A program made the position numbers and the translations under genes. The notes under the pieces are model-generated. The model saw only the letters and a program-made list of their open reading frames with translations, did no database searches and was not told the DNA's origin. From NCBI GenBank assembly GCA_029582155.1, contig CM055906.1, forward strand, positions 19,640,437-19,704,436: a stretch of 64,000 nucleotides of DNA. The letters run 5' to 3'. This DNA is from Panopea generosa (Eukaryota; Mollusca; Bivalvia; Adapedonta; Hiatellidae). This document shows, piece after piece, positions 11,036 through 24,980 of this stretch; within the stretch, counting starts at the first letter, position 1, and every line of letters begins with the position of its first letter.

Positions 11036-12783
11036 ATCGACCTGTTGTCTCTCTTTACAAACTCTTTTTTTCATTTGTAAGATTTTCTATACATCATTAT
11101 AAAATGGCAGAATGTTATGACTTCAAGTTTTTGGGGGCGGTGCTTTAGCAGCCGCTCTCAAAGCTAACATGATTTTATTTTCAATACCGCAAATCTACAA
11201 CCGTGTTTCGTGTTAATGCAAACCTAACAACCACTTATCAAATAGTTTCACCACTGATAAGCGCTTGAACTCACTATAAACAGAAGATTCGCCTATTTTA
11301 ACGAAAACATTAATATTATAACATACAGCGACGATTTATTCCTATAAACAATTACGTATCGTATAAATTCCAAGTTTATATGCTGTAGCATTAATTGGCA
11401 CAAAGGAATTAAAGCCCATGAATACAGACGGGCTGAACTATGATCACGTGACAAAAAGATTACGCCATCTTGTAAATCAAATTCCAGGTCAAGAACTATA
11501 TCGCCAACATGCACATTGAAAGAGTCGTATATTTCGGCAAGGGCTTCAGCTAACAGGTACTTGATTCGGGGGTCTGATTTCGCTTTTTTCTATCATTTTA
11601 AAAATGTGTATGGTAACGAAACTTTTCTAGATCTGTCCCTTATGCAAAGGAACTATACTACTTGCTTATGTCAATAAACAATCAATACTCGTTCTAAAAA
11701 TAGAGATATGCTAATGCCGATCATGTGACTTGCGGTTTCTCCCAAATGTTTAAAAATAGACTTGTATTCCTAAAAAGAATTCGAGATTGATCGAGTTATA
11801 AATTATGTCAGTGTTTTTTTTTATTATTTAGTAAATATTTAACAAATTTCTAATAATTGGAACGGTAGATAATTTTACTTAAACATTAGTTAAAGCATTT
11901 GTGTTTCCGTAGCGAAAATACGCAAACATATAGATGTGTCAAAAAAAATCGGCGCCATAACATTTTGGTTAGTGCGGTCCGTTTACGGGGTGATATAGGG
12001 CCCTAGAAAATATAAATGTAAGAATCAATTATTAATGTCGACATACACATTTCTACTATTCGTCTTTAAAACGAATTGTTATACTGTTGCGCTAGAGAAA
12101 TCGATAAAGAAAAATAGTAAATGAATATACTCAAAGAGGAATTCATCGTATATGATAGAAAGCTTGGTATTTCTGAAAATATCACGAGTTGAGTTGAAGA
12201 TACAAATCTCATATCATTAAGTTGAACTAATATCTTGAAGTTGGACAATTGCCAAATTTAAGAGTTACTATTCTTACTATAGCAGAAATACACTTTCAGA
12301 GGCAAACCATTCAGTTACGTTTCTGACATATTCTGGAAAAGAGTCAACGTTTAGCATAGAACATGTAGATTCTGTACCATGTATAAGAATCAAAGGTAAT
12401 CGGGATTATTCTACTTCAACGTATGCAAACTGACCTGTTTGTCTAAAACAATAGCGACATTTTACATCTTAAATGCTCTGCCCCCATCAGTACTACAGTG
12501 CTTTGATTCATTAAAGTATGTGGTCATTTAAAAAACATGGCCTATCACCACAAACTATGAGGAAGAACTTTACTCTGTCCCCATCTTGATGGCAAAAATT
12601 GTATATACATATACAGAGTTGTTGTGTATTACAGCTTATCAACACAAACGCGGGTTAGATATGATTGTCTGAGAGAAAGAATTTGCCTTACTGTCTGAAA
12701 GCTTATTATAATGTATGTTTAACAGTTTATCAAGTTCTTGTTTAGAACTTATCAACACAATTATGGGTTTTATAAGAGTCGTT
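11036..12783. other. Non-coding DNA with a weak promoter-like patch near 11430-11480
   Basis: Mostly unrecognised. Around 11440-11475 there is ATCACGTGAC (E-box CACGTG) and AAGATTACGCCATCTTG. The minus strand is open for about 100 codons from roughly 11572 down to 11293 (peptide includes YLLAEALAEIYDSFNVHVGD), with mixed composition but no acceptor or start that fixes it. It could be an exon of an unknown minus-strand gene; support is weak. Confidence 0.25.

Positions 12784-12817
<34 letters not shown>
12784..12817. repeat. (GA)n microsatellite
   Basis: AGAGAG tract with a single interruption (GAAAGA), like the one at 9141-9172. Confidence 0.95.
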
Positions 12818-13830
12818 CTAGCTATGTTGATATGTAGAAAATACAGGCTTGTAGTTATTGTTTGATAATGGACTGCTGGTCCAGTTCTGCAGAAGAGTCG
12901 AGACTTGAACAAAGTCATAGTCAATTTGTTTTAAACTTGTGTAGGTCTGTATTGTTTGTTCATGTTGTAAATATTGTATTATATTTTATGTCAGTATTCT
13001 AACAGATTGTTCGTTATTACTTTTTCTAATTAAATATTTTCAGTTGTTGATATTATGTAGTAGAACTTAGTTATTTTTAACCCTGACATGAGTTATCTCC
13101 CTTCATTAATTGAAATGAGTTGTTTATCTTATAAGTCATGAAGAGTACTGGTGCAGTGATTACTGTTAGCCCTGTACTGACACAAAGATCAATGCAATGA
13201 CCTCTCAAACACATTAACCTTGAAGGTTCTGGGTCGTACTTTACCAACATTTACATAACTAGGCAGAAACTTAAAAACTTAATGTTTATGTATACATTAA
13301 GTATGATTCCCATAACTCTGTTTACAGGTCTGCTTTTTTAAAAAAAAAATAAGTATTTACTTAATGACCTACATAATTTACACAGTGATTAATTTTTTTT
13401 AGAAAAAGGTGTTCTAGTTTTAACAATAATTTTAACTACAAATCATAGAAATTTTAAGCAGAAAGTAAAAAATGTATATCAGTATTAAAGAAAGATTTTA
13501 TTATTTCTTTTAAAAAAGGCTAAAAGTGACAAAATGATCACACTAAGTATAACATTTCTTTAAATTATAAAAACAAAAAGTTTACCACCCAAAAGCACAA
13601 ACATTGGCCCTTTCATTTGATAACAAAATCTGTTGGTTGGTTCATTAGGAGTTGTGTTAGTAAATTTGGAAAACACAAAATGTATCACCTAAAATTTAGA
13701 CAAGCACCTGCAGTTACTTATCTTCAGTATATACATATGACTTGTAAGATTTATTAATGTATATGTAAACATTTAAGTTAGATTTACTTTTATATAGATA
13801 TGACTCCATATACAGTCTGAATGCTTTAAC
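12818..13830. other. Non-coding DNA left of the large duplication
   Basis: AT-rich, no repeat family recognised. The sequence directly before 13831 is unrelated to that before 17154, which fixes the left edge of the duplicated segment. Confidence 0.45.
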
Positions 13831-14358
13831 TGGACCACGAGCTCTGCACAAAGAAGGATAACCAAATAACCATGTTTTTTTTTTAAGTATTTCTTAAATT
13901 TTGATGTTGTATATTTGCTGTAATCTAGAGTGCCAAAAGACAAAGAAGGATAATGAGTAACCAGGGATAGACATTTTTTTATATTTCTAATTTTAACTAC
14001 AATGTGAAAAATTATTTAGCAAAAATGTTTTTTTCTAGGATACCAAAGACATATAACAAGTAACCTCAGTTACCAAAGGTATATAGCGGGATGCAAATGG
14101 ACTTACTTACCGCAGAGGTGCTACTTTTGTGTCAAATCTATTTTTGTCTAGGGAATAAATTACCACCAAATATTTTTTATGTGTTTCATTAATTATATAT
14201 TAGTGTAACAGTCTTTTTAAGTGGTATACAGTAATACTTAATTTTTCAAATTCGGTTGAATCAGTGACATAAACCAGTAACTGGTTGAATAATCCACATT
14301 TTGAAATAATTATCACCAAAAAGATTTTATGTATTTGGGGTGCTGTTTTTCTATTTAA

Positions 14359-14504
14359 CCATATTAATAAGAGATATCACTAATTCATATAGGTGATATC
14401 ACTTATTTGAATAGAGGATATCACTTATTCATACTCGAATAAATGATATCACTTGTACTATAAATGATATCACCTATTCAATTAAGTAATATCACTTATT
14501 ATGG
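14359..14504. mobile_element. Palindromic TTAA-flanked element with GATATC repeats (copy 1)
   Basis: Flanked by TTAA at 14355-14358 and 14505-14508. Ends CCATATTAATAAG and CTTATTATGG are inverted. The interior is about six imperfect copies of TGATATCACTTATT, each containing the palindrome GATATC (one copy has AATATC), arranged so that the whole 146 bp reads nearly the same on both strands. It could fold into one long hairpin. TTAA targets are used by piggyBac and Kolobok elements; the source is unknown. Confidence 0.75.
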
Positions 14505-14699
14505 TTAAATTCCTGGCAGTAAAACAACCCATAGATGTACATATTTGGGTGCAGTCCTTAAAGAATTATTTGGTAAAATAATTTTTACAGAATGTTTTAA
14601 ACAACATTTACATTCATATTATCATGTGTAAATTGGCTATGGGCACTCATGTTTACAGTCTTGGTAAAGTAAGGTTGGCATTGTATTTACACCATCTAT

Positions 14700-14862
14700 T
14701 ACACTTTTATTTAAATTTTGACAAATATAATGGAGTTTTTAGTTTGTACAACTTTGTAAGGGTGTCAAGATCCCCACCAGGACTTGAACCTGGGGCTCTT
14801 TTCAAACAGAAAAGTGTGCTAGCTTACACTATAGAGATGTACCCCGACACCACAAACCAAGT
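14700..14862 (-). mobile_element. tRNA-derived SINE, family D (copy 1)
   Basis: On minus, GGGGTACATCTCTATAGTG, TAAGCTAGCAC and the B-box GGTTCAAGTCCTGG with a closing CTGG/CCAG-type arm form a tRNA-like head, followed by ACACCCTTACAAAGTTGTAC and an AT-rich tail. An open frame on plus through this head is an accident. Repeated at 18023-18185. Confidence 0.6.
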
Positions 14863-15021
14863 GTTCATTACTGGTATATTATCTGAATATGTGATAACTA
14901 AGACCAAGGGGGTGGGGGGGGGGGGCAATATGGCATATTGTGTATAACATGCCTTAATCAACTGTATTTATCAAGGGTATTGCAATACAAGCAAGTAACC
15001 AACTAAAATCATCCTGTAAAA

Positions 15022-15112
15022 CCGCACCAGTGGTCATGTGGTAGAGCATCCGCCTTGCTTGTGGAAGATCATATTTTCGATCTCCAGCCCAGTCATCACC
15101 ATTTCTCAAGCA
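15022..15112 (+). mobile_element. tRNA-like SINE head (copy 1)
   Basis: AGTGGTCATGTGGTAGAGC (A-box-like) and TTTTCGATCTCCAGC (B-box-like), about 45 bp apart, resemble the tRNA-like heads at 16975-17177 and 59020-59155. The downstream limit is uncertain. Repeated at 18344-18434. Confidence 0.5.
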
Positions 15113-15520
15113 ATACACAGCCCTACTTAATATTTTAATTAAGCCTAAACGGCCAAAAGTATCAAATGAATGGTATGGTATTACAACTGTTTAATCTAAA
15201 TGCTGCTTTTCAAGTATTTAAACAGTTCCAACCAATCTGTCTACTCTGCATTTTAAAGAAATTATATTAACATAGGAGTATATGTATATAAAAAAAAGTA
15301 AGGAAATGTGTGGTTGCTAATAGAGATGATCACGTCTTCATATGTTCTACTGTTGTAGCTTTGAGAAATAACATGCTGTTCACTTTCATTTCAAATACAA
15401 TGACTGAAAAAAGATCACTGTAAAATGTACTTAAGAAGCAAGATGCCATTAGTTGCCTTGGTATTTTCATACAGATAAAAACAAACATTTCTATAGAGAT
15501 ATGTTTTCCCTATCATCAAG

Positions 15521-15941
15521 TCTGTTACTATGGTGTCAACCAGTGCATCACTAGCTGTTGCAATAGGCTGCTACCATGTTGTCAACCGGTGCACCACTCA
15601 CTAGCTGTCACAAAAGTCTGATACTATATTGTCAACCAATGCATCACTAGCTGGCACAATAGTCTGACACTATGTTGTCAACCAGTGCGTCATTAGCTGG
15701 CACAATAGTCTGATACTATGTTGGTAACTGATGCATCACTTGGTGGCATAATAGTCTGATACTATGTTGTCAACCGGTGCATCACTAACTGGCACAAGTT
15801 TGATACTATGTTGTCAACCGGTGCATCAATAGCTCGCTCAATAGTCTGTTACTATGTTGTCAACCGATGCATCACTAGGCTGCATGATCGTCCGAGTCAA
15901 TATTGTCAACCGGTGCATCACTAGCTGGCACTATCATTCTG
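15521..15941. repeat. 46-bp tandem repeat, nine units (copy 1)
   Basis: Nine imperfect copies of GTCAACCGGTGCATCACTAG, followed by CTGGCACAATAGTCTGATAC and TATGTT. Unit length is about 44-51 bp. Units differ at several positions, so the array is old relative to the surrounding duplication. Repeated at 18843-19263. Confidence 0.9.
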
Positions 15942-16362
15942 AAAATGAAGTATCGCAATAGGCACTGTGATGAAACCCAACTGAGGATGAAACTGGAGGC
16001 CCCTGTATCCTGAAGCAATAATCTATCCTAACAACGGCGACACGATTTACCCCATACTAACAAATAAAAAAATACCCCTGCTAACAACTAGACTACCATA
16101 TCAATTTTAGCAGAGAAAATTATTTGAAACAAGGCAAGTCATGTTATAAATACAGTATTGGTTCTAATACTTTCAAAATTAGCACTGTATATATAGACGA
16201 CAAAATGCCTAGAGCAATGGTGCCATGGTAAACAAACATAGACTGACTGACGACATCATTTTTTGTCAGTGTTAATTACGTCTTATACAGATATGTCAAC
16301 ACAACTGTCACTGTTTTGGGTCATAATTCGTTTATGTTATAAAATCTTTAAAATACAATTAA

Positions 16363-16848
16363 GGGGACGCAAACTTCAAAGTTTGGCTTTCAGGTGGGTG
16401 GGGTACCATGTGTTAAAAAGTAAAAAAATAAGATGTTATTTTACATAACCATTACAACCAAGCCTGGTAAATGAATGCAGAGAACAGTTTTACTATCGTT
16501 TTAAAAAATAAATGGTAGCTAATCGTGTATTAATTACGAAAACAATGGCCAATACCATGTCCATTCAAACAGCATAACCGGATCAATTTGGATCCTATAT
16601 TTACTGGTTGTTCTATCATAATGGTTCAAAGAACAATGTCTAGAACAATTTTTACTTAAAAGTTTGTTACATTAAAATAATTGATATTACTAAACCGTGT
16701 TTACCAAAAGTGCACATGGCCATTTTTGTTCATTGACAAAAAAAGGTAAACAAATATTCTGAACACCAACAACATAGTGCTGAACACGCGATCAGCTGTT
16801 AATTCTTGTGCAAACTTAAGTAAAACATATTTACTAAACACTGCCAAG
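16363..16848 (+). mobile_element. Truncated 5' end of the TTAA transposon inside duplication copy 1
   Basis: Preceded by TTAA (16359-16362), it starts with the terminal repeat GGGGACGCAAACTTCA and matches 19685-20170 throughout. It stops where the duplication stops, leaving no coding part and no right end. It was therefore copied as a passenger and did not transpose. Confidence 0.9.
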
Positions 16849-17177
16849 TCTGTAATGTAAGTCCATGTGCAAGTCCGCTCAAAGAAGTATATAGAATCTA
16901 TGTAGGTCCTTGCTTGGATGTTGAATATTTGCTGTTGTAACCATCAGTTACCAAAGATAAGGAAGGATTTGTTTAAAACTTATTTATTTTTACTTTGATT
17001 GTGAAACAAGTTCTTACAACTGAGACAAATCACGCTCTTAGACTTCCTGGTTGGAACCAGTATTAAGCATATGCGGGAATGTGTCTTGCACGAGGAGCCA
17101 TGGCGGAGGTTCGAACCCACAACCCTCTGATCATGGGTTTGGTGCTCTACCACTGGACCACGAGCTCTGCACAAAGA
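16849..17177 (-). mobile_element. Spacer between duplicate copies, containing tRNA-derived SINE C
   Basis: From about 17177 down to 16975, minus strand: GAGCTCGTGGTCCAGTGGTA (A-box TGGTCCAGTGG), AGAGCACC, then GGGTTGTGGGTTCGAACCTC (B-box GGTTCGAACC), a body with GGTTCCAACCAGGAAGTC, and an AT-rich tail ending TTTGATTGTGAAAC on plus. The first ~23 bp of its head are all that remains at the left edge of duplication copy 1. Positions 16849-16974 have no recognised feature. Confidence 0.7.
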
Positions 17178-17681
17178 AGGATAACCAAATAACCATGTTT
17201 TTTTTTTAAGTATTTCTTAAATTTTGATGTTGTATATTTGCTGTAATCTAGAGTGCCAAAAGACAAAGAAGGATAATGAGTAACCAGGGATAGACATTTT
17301 TTTATATTTCTAATTTTAACTACAATGTGAAAAATTATTTAGCAAAAATGTTTTTTTCTAGGATACCAAAGACATATAACAAGTAACCTCAGTTACCAAA
17401 GGTATATAGCGGGATGCAAATGGACTTACTTACCGCAGAGGTGCTACTTTTGTGTCAAATCTATTTTTGTCTAGGGAATAAATTACCACCAAATATTTTT
17501 TATGTGTTTCATTAATTATATATTAGTGTAACAGTCTTTTTAAGTGGTATACAGTAATACTTAATTTTTCAAATTCGGTTGAATCAGTGACATAAACCAG
17601 TAACTGGTTGAATAATCCACATTTTGAAATAATTATCACCAAAAAGATTTTATGTATTTGGGGTGCTGTTTTTCTATTTAA

Positions 17682-17827
17682 CCATATTAATAAGAGATAT
17701 CACTAATTCATATAGGTGATATCACTTATTTGAATAGAGGATATCACTTATTCATACTCGAATAAATGATATCACTTGTACTATAAATGATATCACCTAT
17801 TCAATTAAGTAATATCACTTATTATGG
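17682..17827. mobile_element. Palindromic TTAA-flanked element (copy 2)
   Basis: Duplicate of 14359-14504, same TTAA borders and GATATC units. Confidence 0.75.
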
Positions 17828-18022
17828 TTAAATTCCTGGCAGTAAAACAACCCATAGATGTACATATTTGGGTGCAGTCCTTAAAGAATTATTTGGTAAA
17901 ATAATTTTTACAGAATGTTTTAAACAACATTTACATTCATATTATCATGTGTAAATTGGCTATGGGCACTCATGTTTACAGTCTTGGTAAAGTAAGGTTG
18001 GCATTGTATTTACACCATCTAT

Positions 18023-18185
18023 TACACTTTTATTTAAATTTTGACAAATATAATGGAGTTTTTAGTTTGTACAACTTTGTAAGGGTGTCAAGATCCCCAC
18101 CAGGACTTGAACCTGGGGCTCTTTTCAAACAGAAAAGTGTGCTAGCTTACACTATAGAGATGTACCCCGACACCACAAACCAAGT
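18023..18185 (-). mobile_element. tRNA-derived SINE, family D (copy 2)
   Basis: Duplicate of 14700-14862. Confidence 0.6.
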
Positions 18186-18343
18186 GTTCATTACTGGTAT
18201 ATTATCTGAATATGTGATAACTAAGACCAAGGGGGTGGGGGGGGGGGCAATATGGCATATTGTGTATAACATGCCTTAATCAACTGTATTTATCAAGGGT
18301 ATTGCAATACAAGCAAGTAACCAACTAAAATCATCCTGTAAAA

Positions 18344-18434
18344 CCGCACCAGTGGTCATGTGGTAGAGCATCCGCCTTGCTTGTGGAAGATCATATTTTC
18401 GATCTCCAGCCCAGTCATCACCATTTCTCAAGCA
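18344..18434 (+). mobile_element. tRNA-like SINE head (copy 2)
   Basis: Duplicate of 15022-15112. Confidence 0.5.
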
Positions 18435-18842
18435 ATACACAGCCCTACTTAATATTTTAATTAAGCCTAAACGGCCAAAAGTATCAAATGAATGGTATGG
18501 TATTACAACTGTTTAATCTAAATGCTGCTTTTCAAGTATTTAAACAGTTCCAACCAATCTGTCTACTCTGCATTTTAAAGAAATTATATTAACATAGGAG
18601 TATATGTATATAAAAAAAAGTAAGGAAATGTGTGGTTGCTAATAGAGATGATCACGTCTTCATATGTTCTACTGTTGTAGCTTTGAGAAATAACATGCTG
18701 TTCACTTTCATTTCAAATACAATGACTGAAAAAAGATCACTGTAAAATGTACTTAAGAAGCAAGATGCCATTAGTTGCCTTGGTATTTTCATACAGATAA
18801 AAACAAACATTTCTATAGAGATATGTTTTCCCTATCATCAAG

Positions 18843-19263
18843 TCTGTTACTATGGTGTCAACCAGTGCATCACTAGCTGTTGCAATAGGCTGCTACCATG
18901 TTGTCAACCGGTGCACCACTCACTAGCTGTCACAAAAGTCTGATACTATATTGTCAACCAATGCATCACTAGCTGGCACAATAGTCTGACACTATGTTGT
19001 CAACCAGTGCGTCATTAGCTGGCACAATAGTCTGATACTATGTTGGTAACTGATGCATCACTTGGTGGCATAATAGTCTGATACTATGTTGTCAACCGGT
19101 GCATCACTAACTGGCACAAGTTTGATACTATGTTGTCAACCGGTGCATCAATAGCTCGCTCAATAGTCTGTTACTATGTTGTCAACCGATGCATCACTAG
19201 GCTGCATGATCGTCCGAGTCAATATTGTCAACCGGTGCATCACTAGCTGGCACTATCATTCTG
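18843..19263. repeat. 46-bp tandem repeat, nine units (copy 2)
   Basis: Duplicate of 15521-15941 with the same unit-to-unit variants. Confidence 0.9.
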
Positions 19264-19684
19264 AAAATGAAGTATCGCAATAGGCACTGTGATGAAACCC
19301 AACTGAGGATGAAACTGGAGGCCCCTGTATCCTGAAGCAATAATCTATCCTAACAACGGCGACACGATTTACCCCATACTAACAAATAAAAAAATACCCC
19401 TGCTAACAACTAGACTACCATATCAATTTTAGCAGAGAAAATTATTTGAAACAAGGCAAGTCATGTTATAAATACAGTATTGGTTCTAATACTTTCAAAA
19501 TTAGCACTGTATATATAGACGACAAAATGCCTAGAGCAATGGTGCCATGGTAAACAAACATAGACTGACTGACGACATCATTTTTTGTCAGTGTTAATTA
19601 CGTCTTATACAGATATGTCAACACAACTGTCACTGTTTTGGGTCATAATTCGTTTATGTTATAAAATCTTTAAAATACAATTAA

Positions 19685-19700
19685 GGGGACGCAAACTTCA
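19685..19700 (+). repeat. Left terminal inverted repeat of the transposon
   Basis: GGGGACGCAAACTTCA directly after TTAA; perfect inverse of the right end. The same 16 bp also occur at 16363-16378 in the duplicate. Confidence 0.9.
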
Positions 19701-22700
19701 AAGTTTGGCTTTCAGGTGGGTGGGGTACCATGTGTTAAAAAGTAAAAAAATAAGATGTTATTTTACATAACCATTACAACCAAGCCTGGTAAATGAATGC
19801 AGAGAACAGTTTTACTATCGTTTTAAAAAATAAATGGTAGCTAATCGTGTATTAATTACGAAAACAATGGCCAATACCATGTCCATTCAAACAGCATAAC
19901 CGGATCAATTTGGATCCTATATTTACTGGTTGTTCTATCATAATGGTTCAAAGAACAATGTCTAGAACAATTTTTACTTAAAAGTTTGTTACATTAAAAT
20001 AATTGATATTACTAAACCGTGTTTACCAAAAGTGCACATGGCCATTTTTGTTCATTGACAAAAAAAGGTAAACAAATATTCTGAACACCAACAACATAGT
20101 GCTGAACACGCGATCAGCTGTTAATTCTTGTGCAAACTTAAGTAAAACATATTTACTAAACACTGCCAAGGTTGTCATTAGTCAAAACATGGTAATACCT
20201 GAAAACTATATTAAAATGTTAATGCTTTTACGCTGTCACGTTTTCATTTTCATTCTTTTTCACCGATTCACCTTCCTGATATTAATACGCGACATTATTT
20301 ACACATCTCGGTAAACAAATACACATGGATATGAGCGAAGGTGTTCCGAAACGGATACTATTTTCTTATGGCGTATCATTTTCCGTTGGTGTGTAATACG
20401 GCTACATCCGTCTGTTGTAAAATATCAAAATACAAACTGAATTTTGTCTATTTTATAACCTACAAGCCGTGTACTTGGTGAGTAATGTCCTACATATAGT
20501 AAATAACAAACAAGTTATCATTTTATATACTCTCGTCATGTCGATCTCTCTGTCTACGGTTGGTAAAAGTCATTTTTGAGAGACTGTCATCCAAGGTAAG
20601 TGTCGTGAAATTGTAGTAAAATGCATGCAAATCCCGTGCAACGAAAATTGAAACGTGGTATGGTGAAGTAAACATGTGTTCGCGTATATGGATTGAAATA
20701 ACTGTGATGGAAAACCTCAATTTAATACTATTTTGTGGACACTTTTGAAAATTTTGTTGCTATTGACTTATAAATGAATAGTGAATTCACGATATGGCAT
20801 TACATGCAAAGGATAGAAAGAAAAGGACAAGGAGAAGATTTGGACAATCATGTGGAAAAAACTCTAAGACATAAACGAAAACAGAAACTTGAGGTGTTGA
20901 AAAAGGAAGAGAAAATGAAAGTCTATTCGAATGACAGCAGAAAATTTCCACCATACCAGTTGGTACGTAAAGTTGTCTCATCCAATGGCAAGTATTACAC
21001 ACGATTTTCTGTCTGAAGGTTACGTATTCAAAGAATGAATGCAACAAAACTATGCACTCTTGGTTTAACATCTTTGAAATTTGTATTGCACCGACACCCA
21101 TTGTCAGGTTATCGAATCATGAATTTGGAAAATTTGAAAGATCATGTTGTAAACATAACAACTCATGCATGTTTATGTTTAAAAGCCCAAGAACTTGCCA
21201 AGTCAGGAAAAGAGCCAATTGTTATACGTTCAGAAATATGCAAGAATGGTCTGTATAGTATACTTTTAGCAAAATGCAATGGATGCTTGAAAGAATTTCA
21301 AATTGAAACCAGCTTTAAGCAGGACAATGGATACTATGACATAAATGTAAGAGTGGTGTGGGGTGCTGTTACTTCAGGCAGAGGACCTTCAAATTTGAAC
21401 GAAATGTTGTCCACAATGAACACCCCACAAATGAGTGAAAAAATGTTTTCAAATATAGAACATGATATAGGTAATTGGTGGCATGAAGTGCTGAAAGAGG
21501 AAATGACCAAAGCTGGTGCAGAAGAGAAAAAACTTGCAATTGCCAGAGATGACTATCATCAGGGTATCCCGGCCGTGACAGTGATATGCAATGGTGGCTG
21601 GTCGAAAAGGACGCATAAACACAGTTACAACGCTTTTGGTGGTGTTGGAGTAATTTTTGGAGCCGAGACTCAGAAGCTTTTATACATTTGGGTTAGAAAC
21701 AAACAGTGTATTATATGTTCCAAGGCAGAGAACAATGGCTGTGACCCACATCCTCATACATGCTTTAAAAACTGGAATGGTAGTTCACAAGCTATGGAGG
21801 CTGATATAATTTTAAGTGGTTTCATGGAGGCAGAAACTGTACATGGTGTTCAGTATATGAGGTTAATAGCAGATGGTGATAGCTCAGTTTATGCACGATT
21901 ACAAGAAAATGTGCCTGTGTGGGGCAGTTCCATTAAAAAATTAGAATGTGCAAATCACACATGCAAATGTGTTAGATCAAACTTAGAACGCTTAGTTCAG
22001 GAGAAACCCCACTTTAAAGGAAAGGGCAAATTGAGTCAGCTTAACTGAGTACGACTAACAACAGCTATTAGATGTGCCATCAAAATGAGAAGCAAAGATA
22101 AAAATGTAAAACAGTTGAAACATGACATAAAAAACTCTATTTATCATATCCTGGGTTTTCATCAAAATTGTTCCAACTTCTGCAAAGGGGAAATTCAAAG
22201 TCAGTAGATGATATTGAAGAACATCATCTGGAGCAGTCTACTAATTCAATCGATGCTATATTTGAAAATCAGTATGATTATTGGAAATTGCCGTCTCAAG
22301 AGGAATTGGAACAGTCAAGAATGGCATGCAGGAGCAATATTTCATTAAGTGAGGTAACAGAGATTATTAAAAATGTTTCGGTGATATTAAATCGGGTAGC
22401 TGAAAAGAGTGGACGATTGATTGGCAACTTTACAACCAATTTTGCAGAAAGTTGGATGTCAATTTGTGCAAAATTCGATGGAGGAAAGTTTGTCAACAGA
22501 TGCGCTAGAGGTTCATGGAATACCAGATGCTATGGTGGAGCCCTTCGTAAAAATTTAGGTCCTGCATGGTCATCAATGACATTTCAAAAAGTGACATGAA
22601 TCCAAGCTGGTTGCCATTTCAACAAAAGGGTGAGGTCGCAGTGTAAAAAAGCAGAAGCCACAAAAGCATATAAAATTAAAGAAGAAAGTAAAACGGTTAG

Positions 22701-24980
22701 AAGAAAAAGGAAGTTAGAAAGTTTGAGGCAAAGTTGTGCAAAATCAGCCAAACTTGAATATGGAAGTCAACTAGATGACACTACAGATGTAACAACAGAT
22801 GAATTAAGAGAAATTATTTATTCCAAATTTTTGAATAAATTAAACAAAAATGAACAAGAAATAAAAAGATATTGAACATAAATCTCGGCTGCAACATAGT
22901 AGTGAAGTTTGGAAAGAAGAACGACGTAAAAGACTTACTAGTTCAAATTTTGGAAAAGTGATGTCGCGAAGAACAAATAATTTATCTACATGTTTAGTAC
23001 AAAATATGATATATTCTCAATTCAAGAGTAACATCAATACTATCAGAGGCCTGGCACAAGAGGAAAACACAATTATTGAATACAAAAACAAGAAGGGAAA
23101 TGTAGAAATTAGAAAAATTGGTCTAACAATCAGTAAAAAATATCCATATTTGGCAGCATCAACAGACGGTTTAGTCATAGAAGAGAATGGAGAAGGACTA
23201 ATTGAAATAAAAAAATTTCTGCAGAACAATAAATATAGTATCAAAGCAGTTCAAAAGGTGCCAAACTTTTGCTTAGAAAAGGGTCCTAATGGAATAAGTT
23301 TGAAAAGAAAGCATGAGATATACTACCAAATACAAGGACAGTTGAACATCATTGATAAACTATGGTGTGATTTTGTGTTGCGGCGCTTAAATCCTTATGA
23401 CATATATATTGAAAGGATTTATAGAGACACAATAATGTGGAATACCATGATGGTACCAAAGCTGAAATGTTTTTACCTGACATTTCTGTTGCCAGAGCTA
23501 GCTTCACCACGCCACAGAACTTACTCAGGCATAAGAAAACCAAAATCACCCTGGGTATGTATATTTTTTTACAATATCACTTTATTTATGCATTACTGAC
23601 AATTGAAGAAGAATATATGCCATCTGCAGGAAATGTCAACAAGATTTTATATCCGGCATACCAAATATTAAAATATTTGTCAGCATTATAGTTATCATGA
23701 CGCCAAGTGGAGATCAACATTGCAGTGTTATATTCTGGCATTGCGGTATGTATTGCAATGCAATAATTACAGTTCAAATTATGTTTCAGTGATGTATTTT
23801 AAATTGATATGTATCGCCATATCTCTGATTGGCACATGACAGTAAGTGTTTTCTAAACATAGTGTGTTATTTACTTATAATAGTTATACTATAAATATTG
23901 GTAATAAAGTTTGTACTATGTATTGTAATTATATATAGTTTAAATGTACAAACATTTTGGATATTATACATTATTTAATCAATATTTTTGTTATATTTTA
24001 AAACAAATATATATTCATCACTACCATTTATATATGTATCTGTTTATATATTTTTTCAGTTCAATCTAAAAACAGAATCTGACGTCCATGTAGATATACC
24101 AAATCCCACCAAACAATTACAAGAAAAGAAGATACCATCTACAAGTGCAGTACACCATGACACACAGGTACCATCTACCAGCTCAGTACAACATGACGCA
24201 CAGGTACCATCTACCAGCTCAGCAGAAAACAAGGTAACATATGAACATAAATAAATGTTATTTCTTTGCAGTTCAGTGATAAATGTACATATTTTTAAAA
24301 TATTGTGTTATGCAGTCAAAACCCTGTAAGTGATCTGACACCTTTATTAAGCAGCCAAGAAAACAACCACATTTCCTATTTCTATAATTTCTGAGCAAAT
24401 TAAACTGTTTACATGGCCATTTTAATAACATTGACAATTCCTAATCATTTCTGTAGTGGCTGTTTCACATTTTATTGAACATTTAACCATTTAAAATTTC
24501 AGACCCAGAGTTCCAGTTCAAGATATAGGAGACCCCACCATATAAAGTTTCTTGGTCGCAGAATTCTACATGAATGGTGCACAGACGAGACAATTAACAA
24601 AACTGAATGGTATAGTGGTACAGTTTTGGAAGTTATTAAAGGTACAAGCCTAATGCTATATATTGTCACATTATGATATTATATTTAACTGTGTTATGGC
24701 TAGTGTTTAATGGTCACTTTCACCAATATTTCTGTTATATCTGCAACCTATATGATTGAAGTTGCCACATTGAAGTATTGTACAATTAAGGTACAGTTAG
24801 TTCCTTTATAACTATTCTTAAAATGCAGAGGGGAAAAATATTTGTTGAGCCATGGATTAAGATAACATTGATAATCCATAATTCACTACAGAGTGGATGT
24901 TTTTCCACTGAACCAACACAATGATACATGTAAATAAAGAGTAAGCAGACATATTGAATTGAGTAATTAAATATTTAACA

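Larger units (their letters stand above)
13831..16848. repeat. Large near-identical duplication, copy 1
   Basis: 3018 bp matched by 17154-20170 at a constant offset of 3323, falling to 3322 after a G run near 14915 (12 G here, 11 G in copy 2). I noticed no other difference by eye. Left edge: TGGACCACGAGCTCTGCACA, which is the truncated head of SINE C. Right edge: ...ACACTGCCAAG, lying inside the TTAA transposon. Contents in order: SINE head remnant, TTAA-flanked palindromic element, two tRNA-like SINEs, 46-bp tandem array, and the first 486 bp of the transposon. Either a very recent duplication or an assembly artefact. Confidence 0.95.
17154..20170. repeat. Large near-identical duplication, copy 2
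   Basis: 3017 bp, the partner of 13831-16848. Unlike copy 1, it continues without a break into an intact SINE C head on the left and the rest of the transposon on the right. Copy 2 is therefore likely the original location and copy 1 the duplicate. Confidence 0.95.
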